Source: Oscillospiraceae bacterium | GTDB lineage: Bacteria; Bacillota; Clostridia; Oscillospirales; Oscillospiraceae | Assembly (NCBI GenBank): GCA_017501695.1 | Contig: JAFVWL010000138.1 | Location: 1 to 54,281 of the forward strand | Reading direction: 5' to 3' | DNA length: 54,281 nt | In this document: positions 25,475 to 32,997 of the stretch, one piece after another | Position numbering within the stretch: the first letter of the stretch is position 1 | How the letters are laid out: each line of letters begins with the position of its first letter | Notes under the pieces: model-generated | Told to the model about the DNA's origin: nothing | Databases searched by the model: none | What the model saw: only the letters and a program-made list of their open reading frames with translations | Translations under genes and position numbers: made by a program

Positions 25475-25852
25475 ATGAATATGAACAACGATCAGGAATA
25501 TCTGGTGCAGAAAATCCGCACCCAGTACACCGAAAAGCAGCATACGGAGCTGGATGAGCTGAAGGCTCTGGATGCCAAAGTCAAGCGGCCTGCCAATATT
25601 TTCGCTTACATCTTTGGCACTCTGGGTGCCATCGTCATGGGCGCCGGCATGAGCCTGGTAATGACCGACATCGGTGCCGTTCTGGGTCTGGCCAACACCA
25701 TGGTCCCCGGTATTATCGTGGGCGTTGTGGGCCTGGTGATGGTCTGCTGCAACTACAGCATCTACAACGCCATTCTGAATTCCAGAAAGAAGAAGTACGG
25801 CTCCCAGATCCTGGAGCTGAGCCAGAAGCTCATGGACCAGGCGGAAAACTGA
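25475..25852 (+). CDS. small membrane protein of unknown function, paralogue of the one at 28779
   Basis: 125 aa. N-terminal 45 residues are polar and helical (QKIRTQYTEKQHTELDELKA), then two membrane segments (about 47-65, 73-93) joined by MTDIGAVLGL, then a basic C-terminal helix. The core GAIVMGAGMSLVMTDIGAVL matches GALILGTGMSLIMTELGAIL of the protein at 28779. Ribosome site AAAAAGGAGCG. The TGA stop forms the target duplication of the adjoining MITE. Function unknown. Confidence 0.75.
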   Translation: MNMNNDQEYLVQKIRTQYTEKQHTELDELKALDAKVKRPANIFAYIFGTLGAIVMGAGMSLVMTDIGAVLGLANTMVPGIIVGVVGLVMVCCNYSIYNAILNSRKKKYGSQILELSQKLMDQAEN

Positions 25853-25853
25853 A

Positions 25854-26016
25854 GGGCACCTCTAGAAACTCCCCTTTTGCGATTTGACCGGGTCTTTGCA
25901 CCCAACTTTTCATTTTGAAAAGTCCGCAATACACAAAGTATTCCGAACTTTCCAAAACTTAATTTGGGCACAAACCCCTCGCCCAAATCATCAAAAAAGA
26001 GTTTTTAGAGGTTGCC
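25854..26016. mobile_element. 163-bp MITE, copy 1
   Basis: Ends are GGGCACCTCTAGAAACTC on the left and the complement of GGCAACCTCTAAAAACTC on the right (15 of 18 matching). The element is flanked by TGAA at 25850-25853 and 26017-26020, a 4-bp target duplication. Copy 2 at 43565-43727 has the same length and only two base differences. Internal inverted repeat ATTTGGGC/GCCCAAAT. No coding capacity of note, so it must be mobilised in trans. Confidence 0.9.
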
Positions 26017-26037
26017 TGAAAAAATACACCGAACGCA

Positions 26038-26077
26038 CGTCATCGCGAGGGCTTTGCCCCTCGCAATGGCGTATTTT
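26038..26077. repeat. short CGTCATnGCGA palindrome (copy 3), terminator-like
   Basis: CGTCATCGCGAGGG, CTTTG, CCCCTCGCAATGGCG followed by TATTTTTT. It keeps only the outer arms of the repeat family seen at 19786, and the T-run makes it a plausible intrinsic terminator before the response-regulator promoter. Confidence 0.65.
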
Positions 26078-26105
26078 TTAAGGACTGCGAAACGCAAACA
26101 AAACT

Positions 26106-26133
26106 TTAACATTTCTGTGTTATGCTGTATAAT
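26106..26133 (+). promoter_or_regulatory. promoter of the two-component operon
   Basis: TTAACA (26106-26111), 16-bp spacer, TATAAT (26128-26133), 28 bp before the response-regulator ATG. Confidence 0.7.
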
Positions 26134-26161
26134 AAGAGAACCAAGAACGGGAGGACCCAAA

Positions 26162-26833
26162 ATGTTTCAGATATTGGTAGTAGAGGATGACAAGGACCTG
26201 AACCGGTCCATGTGCGCGTTTCTCAATGCCAGCGGCTACCGGGCCACGGGCTGCCTGGATGCGGACCAGGCATTTGAGGCTATGTATGAAACGGTGTTCG
26301 ATCTGATTGTGTCCGATATCATGCTGCCCGGCATCGACGGCTTTGAATTCGTCAGCGCGGTCCGGCGGCTCAATGAGAATATCCCCATCCTGTTTGTTAC
26401 GGCCCGGGACGATTTTGCTGCCAAGCAGCGGGGCTACCGGGTGGGGGTGGATGACTATATGGTCAAGCCCATTAACATGGACGAGCTGTTCCTGCGGATC
26501 GGCGCCCTGCTGCGGCGGGCCAAGATCGCTTCTTCCCGGCGGCTGACAGTGGGGGATTTTGTCATGGACGCGGACGAGCGGACCGCGTTCCTGGGCGATG
26601 AAGAAATCAGCCTGACCCACCGGGAATTCAACATTCTCTATAAGCTCCTGTCCTATCCCCGGAAAACCTTCACCCGTCAGCAGCTTCTGGATGAATTCTG
26701 GGACGCGGATACGGATACCTCTCCCCGGGCGGTGGATGTGTACATGACCAAGCTTCGGGGCAAGCTGAGCGACTGCGGCGCGTTTGAAATCCGGACCGTT
26801 CACGGTCTGGGCTATAAGGTGGTGCTGAAATGA
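26162..26833 (+). CDS. OmpR/PhoB-family response regulator
   Basis: 223 aa: receiver domain (1-118) with acidic pair Glu8/Asp9/Asp10, phospho-acceptor Asp52 in SDIMLPG, Thr in LFVTARD and Lys in MVKPIN, then a winged-helix DNA-binding domain ending VDVYMTKLRGKL..VHGLGYKV. The ATG at 26162 follows GGGAGGACC; the longer reading from 26012 begins inside the MITE and is rejected. The stop overlaps the kinase start (AAATGA). Confidence 0.94.
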   Translation: MFQILVVEDDKDLNRSMCAFLNASGYRATGCLDADQAFEAMYETVFDLIVSDIMLPGIDGFEFVSAVRRLNENIPILFVTARDDFAAKQRGYRVGVDDYMVKPINMDELFLRIGALLRRAKIASSRRLTVGDFVMDADERTAFLGDEEISLTHREFNILYKLLSYPRKTFTRQQLLDEFWDADTDTSPRAVDVYMTKLRGKLSDCGAFEIRTVHGLGYKVVLK

Positions 26834-27897
26834 AAAAGCCTTCCTTCCGGGGCTTTCTCCGGACGGTCCATGATTTTGTGGTGTTCTTTCTGCTGGTGGC
26901 TTTTGTGGTCACCTGCTGCATGATGCTGTTTGTGACGACTCTGGCGGATACCACGGGCCTGGAATTTACGCCGGAGAATGTGGCGGCGGCAGCCAAGCTG
27001 ACCTTCGGCAATGTGGTGCTGATCGCGCTGCTGATCACCGCGGTGGACAGCGTTCGTCGACGGCTTATGCTGGACCGGCCCGTGCGGCGTATCACACAGG
27101 CTACGGAACGGATCATGCGGGGGGATTTCTCTGTCCGGATTGAGCCCCTGCGGGGTGCCGGAATGGAAATCTTTAACCGGATCATCGACGCCCTTAATCA
27201 AATGGCGGCGGAGCTGGCGGGCACGGAAACCCTGCGGACGGATTTTATTGCCAATGTGTCCCACGAACTGAAGACCCCCCTGGCGGTTATGAGCAATAAC
27301 GCCGCCCTGCTCCGGCAGCCGGGAATCTCCGGGGAGGAGAAGGAAAGCTGCGCCCGGGCCATTGAGGAAAACGCCCACCGGCTGTCGTCCCTGATTACCA
27401 ACGTGCTGAAGCTGAACAAGCTGGAAAATCAACAGATTTTTCCCCAATGGGAGGAACTGGACCTGACAGAGCAGCTCCGGCTGTGCCTGCTGGGCTTTGA
27501 GGATGCCTGGGAGCGCAAGGACCTGGAGATCCGGGCGGAACTGGAGGAGGACCTGCGTGTCCGCTCCGACGGGGAGCTGCTGAGCCTGGTCTGGAACAAC
27601 CTGATCTCCAACGCGGTGAAGTTTACTGCCCCGGGAGGGACCGTCACGCTCCGGGCCTGGTCCGAAGGGGACTGGGCCGTGGTGGCTGTGACAGACACGG
27701 GAGTGGGAATCCCGCCGGAGGTGGGCCGTCATATTTTCGAGAAATTTTACCAGGGCGATCCCTCCCACGCCACCCAGGGGAACGGACTGGGGCTGGCGTT
27801 GGTGAAGCGGGTTGTGGACATTCTGGGGGCGGAAATCGGCGTCCAGAGTGTTCCTGGCCAGGGAAGCACCTTCACGGTGCGGCTGCGGAGGAAATGA
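26830..27897 (+). CDS. sensor histidine kinase
   Basis: 355 aa. Two membrane helices (about 15-38 and 55-75) with only a short extracellular loop, HAMP-like linker with PVRRITQATERIMRGDFSV, H-box FIANVSHELKTPL, N-box NNLISNAVKF, G1 DTGVGIPP and G2 GNGLGLALV. The tiny sensor loop suggests an intramembrane-sensing kinase or detection of a partner membrane protein, and three membrane-protein genes do surround it. Pairs with the preceding regulator. Confidence 0.94.
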   Translation: MKKPSFRGFLRTVHDFVVFFLLVAFVVTCCMMLFVTTLADTTGLEFTPENVAAAAKLTFGNVVLIALLITAVDSVRRRLMLDRPVRRITQATERIMRGDFSVRIEPLRGAGMEIFNRIIDALNQMAAELAGTETLRTDFIANVSHELKTPLAVMSNNAALLRQPGISGEEKESCARAIEENAHRLSSLITNVLKLNKLENQQIFPQWEELDLTEQLRLCLLGFEDAWERKDLEIRAELEEDLRVRSDGELLSLVWNNLISNAVKFTAPGGTVTLRAWSEGDWAVVAVTDTGVGIPPEVGRHIFEKFYQGDPSHATQGNGLGLALVKRVVDILGAEIGVQSVPGQGSTFTVRLRRK

Positions 27898-27898
27898 G

Positions 27899-28792
27899 AT
27901 GGATTGGAAGCGAATCGGAAAAGCCCTGCTGTTCCCGCCGGTGTGGGTCCTGGTAGTGCTGACGGGTGTCAGTGCCTGGTCCCTGACGGCTATTTTCCTC
28001 AATGGCTGGGAGGAAACGGTCCCGGCCTGTTTCGCCTATGCGTTAGCCGCGTATACGCTGGTGGCGGATACGGTGTTTCTCGTACGGGTACTGCCCGGAC
28101 GGTACCGGCAGATCCGCCAGACTATTTACGACAATCCCCTGGGCAACCGGTATATGACGGACCGGGCCTTCCGGTCCCGGGTGTCCCTGTACCTGTCCCT
28201 AGCTATCAATCTGCTGTATGTGGCGCTGCAGGGGGTCCAGTGGTACCTCCAGCGAAGCTGGTGGTTTGTGGTCCTGGGGGCTTACTATGCCATCCTGTCC
28301 GTCATGCGTCTGCTGCTGGTCCGGTATGTCGTCAAAAGCAAAACGCAGATCAGTGTGATCCGGGAATGGCAGATCAGCCGGGTCTGTTCGTATATCCTGC
28401 TGCTGCTGAACCTGTTTCTCAGCGGCGCGGTGCTGATGATCCTGTACCAGAACCGGGGCTTCCACTATGACGGGGTCCTGATCTATGTGATGGCCCTGTA
28501 CACCTTCTACTCCGTGATCCACGCGGTGGTGGAGCTGGTCCGCTGGCGGAAGGCGGGGAGTCCGGTGCTGTCCACCGCCAAGGTGGTCAGCCTGTGCGCC
28601 GCAGTGGTGTCCTTGCTGAACCTGGAAACCGCCATGTTCAGCCAGTTTGGGGCGGATATGGCCCCGGAGCATCAGCGGCTGATGATCATTCTTACCGGCG
28701 CCGGTATCAGCGCAACGGTGATCACCCTGTCGGTCTTGCGGATCCGGAAGGCCGGAAAAGAAATAAGGAGCATGAAAAATGGAACAAAATGA
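27899..28792 (+). CDS. multi-TM membrane protein of unknown function in the two-component operon
   Basis: 297 aa, about eight predicted helices with a central basic cytosolic loop (RYVVKSKTQISVIREWQISR). No family recognised. The ATG at 27899 lies one base after the kinase stop; earlier in-frame starts fall within the kinase gene. Its end overlaps the next small gene by 14 bp. Probable partner or target of the two-component system. Confidence 0.7.
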   Translation: MDWKRIGKALLFPPVWVLVVLTGVSAWSLTAIFLNGWEETVPACFAYALAAYTLVADTVFLVRVLPGRYRQIRQTIYDNPLGNRYMTDRAFRSRVSLYLSLAINLLYVALQGVQWYLQRSWWFVVLGAYYAILSVMRLLLVRYVVKSKTQISVIREWQISRVCSYILLLLNLFLSGAVLMILYQNRGFHYDGVLIYVMALYTFYSVIHAVVELVRWRKAGSPVLSTAKVVSLCAAVVSLLNLETAMFSQFGADMAPEHQRLMIILTGAGISATVITLSVLRIRKAGKEIRSMKNGTK

Positions 28793-29177
28793 CAATTCCT
28801 TTCAGTTTACCTACTCCGCTGTCCAGCGGACGGAGGTGGAGCGGATCCGCAGCAAGTATATGCCCCAGGAGACCGACAAGCTGGAGCAGCTCCGCCGGCT
28901 GGACCGGGGCGTGACCCGAAAGGCCCAGAACTGGGCCATTGCCCTGGGAATTCTCGGCGCTCTGATCCTGGGTACGGGCATGAGCCTGATTATGACGGAA
29001 CTGGGGGCCATTCTGGGCATGAGCGTGGAGCTGTCCATGGCCGTCGGCGTTCCGGTGGGTCTGGTTGGCCTGGTGCTGGTGGCGCTGGCGTATCCGGTGT
29101 ATGACCGGGTCCTGAAAAAGGAACGCCGGCGGATCGCCCCGGAGATCCTCCGGCTGAGTGAAGAATTGATGCAGTAA
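28779..29177 (+). CDS. small membrane protein, paralogue of the one at 25475
   Basis: 132 aa. Polar N-terminus (about 1-50), two membrane segments (51-70, 78-100), basic C-terminus. Shares GALILGTGMSLIMTELGAIL with the 25475 protein and the same length and layout. Start overlaps the preceding gene; followed by a terminator, so it closes the two-component operon. Confidence 0.75.
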   Translation: MEQNDNSFQFTYSAVQRTEVERIRSKYMPQETDKLEQLRRLDRGVTRKAQNWAIALGILGALILGTGMSLIMTELGAILGMSVELSMAVGVPVGLVGLVLVALAYPVYDRVLKKERRRIAPEILRLSEELMQ

Positions 29178-29186
29178 TACCCAGCA

Positions 29187-29215
29187 GGGCACCGGTGATC
29201 CGGTGCCCTGTTTTT
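29187..29215 (+). terminator. terminator of the two-component operon
   Basis: GGGCACCGG, TGAT, CCGGTGCCC followed by TGTTTTT. Confidence 0.88.
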
Positions 29216-29217
29216 GG

Positions 29218-29246
29218 TTGCGGAATCGGAGCAAGGGTGCTATAAT
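29218..29246 (+). promoter_or_regulatory. promoter of the MoxR operon
   Basis: TTGCGG (29218-29223), 17-bp spacer, extended -10 TGCTATAAT ending at 29246. Same -35 and extended -10 layout as the promoter at 40017-40045. Confidence 0.7.
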
Positions 29247-29278
29247 GGAAAACAAATCAAAAATAAGGAGTTATTTCC

Positions 29279-30229
29279 ATGAAACCGGAACTGTTTCAGT
29301 CTTATACCGAAAAGATCATCAACAATTGCCGCAAGGTCATCGTGGGCAAGGACGAGGTGATCCGCCAGGTGGTGGTCAGCTTCCTCTGCGGGGGCCATGT
29401 GCTGCTGGAGGATGTGCCCGGCACGGGCAAAACCATGCTCCTGCGGTCCTTTGCCCGGACCGTGGGCGGGGATTTCCGCCGGATCCAATTCACCCCGGAC
29501 CTGCTGCCTTCGGACCTGACCGGCATCAATTTCTATAACCAGAAGACCGGCGAATTTGAATTCCGCAAGGGACCTCTGTTTGCCAGCATGATCCTGGCTG
29601 ATGAGATCAACCGGGCCACACCCCGGACCCAGGCTGCCCTGTTGGAGAGCATGGAGGAGCGGCAGATCACCGTGGACGGCTGCTCCTATCCCATGGCGGA
29701 GCCCTTCATGGTCATGGCCACCCAGAACCCCATTGAGTCCTACGGCACCTTCCCCCTGCCGGAAGCCCAGGTGGACCGGTTCTTTATGCGCCTGTCTATG
29801 GGCTATATGGACCGGGAGCAGGAGCTGCAGGTCATTTCCCGGCCCTCCACCCTGACCCTGGTGGAATCCCTGGAGCAGGTGGTGACGGCGGAGGAAACCG
29901 CCGCCCTGCGGCAAAGCCTCCATGAGGTGGCTGTCAGCGACGAGGTGGCCGGCTACATCATGGATATCGTCATGGCTACCCGCCATGCCCGGGAGCTGGT
30001 CAGCGGTGTATCCACCCGCGGTGCCATCGCCCTGTACAAGGCCGCCCAGGTCACCGCGGCCATGGAGGGCCGCAGCTATGTGATCCCGGAGGATGTGGTT
30101 CGGGAGGCGGTGCCGGTGCTGGCGCACCGGGTCAGTGCCGCTTCCGGCAGCCGTGAGGACGCGGAGCAGTACCTTCTGAGCCGCCTGTCCACGGCTACGG
30201 TGCCCCTGGAGAAGCTGGACCGCTTATGA
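29279..30229 (+). CDS. MoxR-family AAA+ ATPase
   Basis: 316 aa. Walker A EDVPGTGKT, Walker B ILADEINRATP, and the typical ATQNPIESYGTFPLPEAQVDRFF stretch (split here as ATQNPIE..GTFPLPEAQ..DRF). MoxR ATPases act as chaperones for VWA/DUF58-type partners, often in envelope biogenesis. AAGGAG site 9 bases before ATG; stop overlaps the DUF58 start. Confidence 0.93.
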   Translation: MKPELFQSYTEKIINNCRKVIVGKDEVIRQVVVSFLCGGHVLLEDVPGTGKTMLLRSFARTVGGDFRRIQFTPDLLPSDLTGINFYNQKTGEFEFRKGPLFASMILADEINRATPRTQAALLESMEERQITVDGCSYPMAEPFMVMATQNPIESYGTFPLPEAQVDRFFMRLSMGYMDREQELQVISRPSTLTLVESLEQVVTAEETAALRQSLHEVAVSDEVAGYIMDIVMATRHARELVSGVSTRGAIALYKAAQVTAAMEGRSYVIPEDVVREAVPVLAHRVSAASGSREDAEQYLLSRLSTATVPLEKLDRL

Positions 30230-31299
30230 TCGTGGCGGTGATCCTGCTGGCGGCGTTGCTGCTGGCGTACTTAGAGAAAAACTGGGCAAAATGGTCCAGC
30301 CGGGCACTCCGGTTCCGGGGCAGCTCCCACAAGCTGCTGGCGGAGCCCGGGGAAGTGGTGACCTGGCGGGCTGCGGTGGAGAATAAAAGCCGGATGCCCA
30401 TTCTGTTTGCCCGGCTATGGCAGAATTTTCCGGCCCAGGTCCGGTTCCACGGGGAAAAGGCCTGGGTGGACGGCCATGTGCGGGAGAGCTTCCAGCAGTG
30501 GCACGTGGAGGAACGGATGTCCCTGATGCCCCTGCAAAAGTGTACCCGGACGGTGGATATTTCCTTCGACCGCCGGGGTGCTTATCAGATCGGTGCCTGG
30601 CGGCTGGCTGCCGGCGACCTGCTGGGCATTTCGGAATACGCGGTCACCGGCCCGGCCCAGGAGCTGGTGATCATGCCGGAGCGGGCAAAGAATGTCCGGT
30701 CCCTGGAAGCGCTGGGCGGCTTCCTGGGAGATGTATCTGTCCGGCGGTTCATTCTGGAGGACCCGGTGCTGACCGTGGGCTTCCGGGATTATACGGGCCG
30801 GGAGCCCATGAAGGCCATTTCCTGGACCCGGACGGCAGTGACCGGCTCCCTGCAGGTGCGGCAGTATGACCACACGGCGGAGCGGGTGGTGGCGGTGCTG
30901 CTGAATGTGGAGGGGGCTTCCCCGGCGGCGCTGGAGGAATGCTTCCGGCTGACCCGGTCCGCCTGCGAGCTGCTGGAGCGGAAGAAGATCCCCTATGTAT
31001 TCCGGACCAACGGCAACCTGCCCGGCCCTGTGGGTAAGGTATTCTATCTGGGCGAGGGCCTGGGCGGGACCCACCTGTCCACCATCCTCTTTGGCCTGGG
31101 CAAGGCCGACGGTACCTGCTTCCACTCCCTGCGGTATCTGGTCCGGCAGACCCTGGACCGCCGCCGGGGCAACGAGGCCTACATCCTCATTACGCCGGAG
31201 CTGGACCTGGTGGGAAAGCGGGCGGTGGCTATGCTGGAGGAAGCGGCAGGGGGCAGCGTGTGCGTCCTGACGGCGCTGGAGGAGGCGGACCATGAGTGA
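30226..31299 (+). CDS. DUF58 domain-containing protein
   Basis: 357 aa. One N-terminal membrane helix (2-14, short), a beta-rich region, then the DUF58 signature DVSVRRFILEDP..FRDYTGREPMKAISW with RQYDHT and a VWA-like C-terminus. Usual MoxR partner; overlaps MoxR by 4 bp and the next gene by 8 bp. Role probably in envelope/peptidoglycan homeostasis. Confidence 0.9.
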   Translation: MIVAVILLAALLLAYLEKNWAKWSSRALRFRGSSHKLLAEPGEVVTWRAAVENKSRMPILFARLWQNFPAQVRFHGEKAWVDGHVRESFQQWHVEERMSLMPLQKCTRTVDISFDRRGAYQIGAWRLAAGDLLGISEYAVTGPAQELVIMPERAKNVRSLEALGGFLGDVSVRRFILEDPVLTVGFRDYTGREPMKAISWTRTAVTGSLQVRQYDHTAERVVAVLLNVEGASPAALEECFRLTRSACELLERKKIPYVFRTNGNLPGPVGKVFYLGEGLGGTHLSTILFGLGKADGTCFHSLRYLVRQTLDRRRGNEAYILITPELDLVGKRAVAMLEEAAGGSVCVLTALEEADHE

Positions 31300-32509
31300 G
31301 CTGATTTTTCTGCGGGCCTTTGGCGATTTGTGTGTTTGCTTCGCCATCATCGCGGGCTTTCCCAAACTCTTTGTCCGGGATGTGCTGCTGCTGATTCCCG
31401 CCCTGCTGTGCGCGGCGGGTGCGGCACTGGGTCCCTGGCTGGAAAAGCGGAAGCTGAAATACGCGGCCCTGATCCTGCCCCTGGCATCTCTGCTGCTGGC
31501 GGATTCCGCCATGGAATATTTGATCCTGGTCCCGGCCATCGTCTATACGGCGCTTCTGATCCACTGGGGTGCCTTTGGAATGGAGTATTACAACAGCCGG
31601 GATCAGTTCAAAAAGGTGGGGCTTGCCCTGGGCGTCTTTGTGGGGCTGCTGTTCCCCCTGGGCTATTTTGACGGGATGTACAGCCAGTATTGGGATACCT
31701 ACGATTTCCCCACAGCGTTGTTCTATGGCCTGCTGTATGCCTTTACCCAGGTGTTTTTGCTGCGGCAGCTACGGCTGGGGGTGGATAGCCGGCCCCAGGA
31801 CCGTCTGCGGAATAATGTGGAAATGGTGGTGGTGATGGTTCTGATCATCGGTGCCACCGTGGGTATTCTGGCTCTGGAGGGCCTGCTTCGCCAGAGCGTC
31901 GTGGACCTGCTTACCCTTGTGATGATGGCGGTGGGCTTTGTGCCCATGCTGATCCTGGAAATTATCAACCGGTTCCTGAACGATGAGGACGGACAAGCCT
32001 ATGTGGAAACCATGGAATCTCTGCAGGAGACCTGGATCCGGGGTGAAGAGGTGGTTCCGGATCTGGAGGGAATGCCGGTGCAGCCTGAGGAGCCGGGGTT
32101 CCCCTGGCTGGCGGCGGTGCTGATCCTGGTCCTTCTGTGCCTGGGCGCGGCGTATTTGCTGCGGAATCTGGGAAAGAATACCGCCGGACGGGGCAGCGGT
32201 GACATGCTGGAAGCCGTGGAAGCGGAGAAGCCGGGTGCCAGGGAAAGCTGGAGCTCCAACCGGAGCAAGGTACGGCGGATCTACCGGAGCTATCTGAAAT
32301 TCCTCCGGCGGAAGGGTCAGCGGCTGCGCCACGATCAGACCTCCCTGGATATCCTCCGGGAAGCCAAGGGGCCGGCGGACCCGGCAGGGGAGCTGCGGCG
32401 GATCTATGTCCGGGCCCGGTATGATTTGGACGAACCGGTGACGGACCTGGATGTGGAGGATGCCCGGAATGTCCTGAAGCAAATTCAAAACAATGCCGGA
32501 CGCGCGTAA
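31292..32509 (+). CDS. membrane protein with C-terminal DUF4129-like region
   Basis: 405 aa: about eight membrane helices in the first 230 residues, a further helix near 272-292, and a cytosolic C-terminal region (VRRIYRSYLKFLRRKG, then LREAKG and YVRARYDLDE) resembling DUF4129. In the common MoxR-DUF58-TgpA arrangement this position holds a membrane transglutaminase; here no transglutaminase Cys-His-Asp domain is present between the membrane parts. Terminator overlaps its stop. Confidence 0.75.
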   Translation: MSELIFLRAFGDLCVCFAIIAGFPKLFVRDVLLLIPALLCAAGAALGPWLEKRKLKYAALILPLASLLLADSAMEYLILVPAIVYTALLIHWGAFGMEYYNSRDQFKKVGLALGVFVGLLFPLGYFDGMYSQYWDTYDFPTALFYGLLYAFTQVFLLRQLRLGVDSRPQDRLRNNVEMVVVMVLIIGATVGILALEGLLRQSVVDLLTLVMMAVGFVPMLILEIINRFLNDEDGQAYVETMESLQETWIRGEEVVPDLEGMPVQPEEPGFPWLAAVLILVLLCLGAAYLLRNLGKNTAGRGSGDMLEAVEAEKPGARESWSSNRSKVRRIYRSYLKFLRRKGQRLRHDQTSLDILREAKGPADPAGELRRIYVRARYDLDEPVTDLDVEDARNVLKQIQNNAGRA

Positions 32510-32524
32510 GCACGTCCGGTTTTT
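32496..32524 (+). terminator. terminator of the MoxR operon
   Basis: CCGGACG, 10-base loop, CGTCCGG, TTTTT. The stop codon at 32507-32509 is in the loop. Confidence 0.82.
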
Positions 32525-32562
32525 GCTGCCTGCATCGTCTGCGGACAGGTGTGTTTTGAGGG

Positions 32563-32591
32563 TTGACAGATGTGTCTATTTGTGATAGACT
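32563..32591 (+). promoter_or_regulatory. promoter of the BlaI-M56-ABC operon
   Basis: TTGACA (32563-32568), 17-bp spacer, TAGACT (32586-32591). Operator 1 fills the spacer and covers the -10. Confidence 0.7.
32574..32590. promoter_or_regulatory. BlaI-type operator 1
   Basis: Perfect inverted repeat GTCTAT-TTGTG-ATAGAC within the promoter. Similar in size to Bla/Mec dyads but with a different half-site. Confidence 0.75.
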
Positions 32592-32600
32592 AGCCGCATA

Positions 32601-32617
32601 GTCGATAGGCAATAGAC
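32601..32617. promoter_or_regulatory. BlaI-type operator 2
   Basis: GTCGAT-AGGCA-ATAGAC, one half identical to operator 1, the other with one change. Centre is 27 bp from that of operator 1 and 17 bp before the repressor ATG. Confidence 0.65.
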
Positions 32618-32633
32618 AAACGGAGGATGAACT

Positions 32634-32993
32634 ATGGAAATGACAAAGCTGGGACCCATTGAATCCCGTTTCGCGGATATCATATGGGCGGAGGCACCCA
32701 TGACTACGGCGGAGCTGGTGAAGCGCTGTGAGGAAGCCCTCCAGTGGAAGCGGACCACCACCTATACGGTGCTGAAAAAACTCAGCGACCGGGGGCTGTT
32801 CCGTAACGATGGCGGCGTGGTGACGGTCCGGATCAGCCGGGAGGAATACTACGCCATGCAGAGCCAGCGGTTTGTGGAGGAGACCTTTGCCGGGTCCCTG
32901 CCCGCGTTCCTGACGGCCTTTACCACCCGGAAAAAGCTGACGGATGGGGAAATCGCCCAGCTTCAGCGGCTCATTGACGAGAGCAGGGGGTGA
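32634..32993 (+). CDS. BlaI/MecI/CopY-family transcriptional repressor
   Basis: 119-aa winged-helix repressor. Helix-turn-helix region LVKRCEEALQWKRTTTYTVL (residues 27-46) and KKLSDRGLF match the BlaI pattern; the C-terminal helices from 80 on serve dimerisation. These repressors are inactivated by cleavage or effector binding, typically through the M56 protease encoded next, whose ATG lies 5 bp downstream. It very likely binds the two dyads before its own gene. Confidence 0.92.
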   Translation: MEMTKLGPIESRFADIIWAEAPMTTAELVKRCEEALQWKRTTTYTVLKKLSDRGLFRNDGGVVTVRISREEYYAMQSQRFVEETFAGSLPAFLTAFTTRKKLTDGEIAQLQRLIDESRG

Positions 32994-32997
32994 GGGG

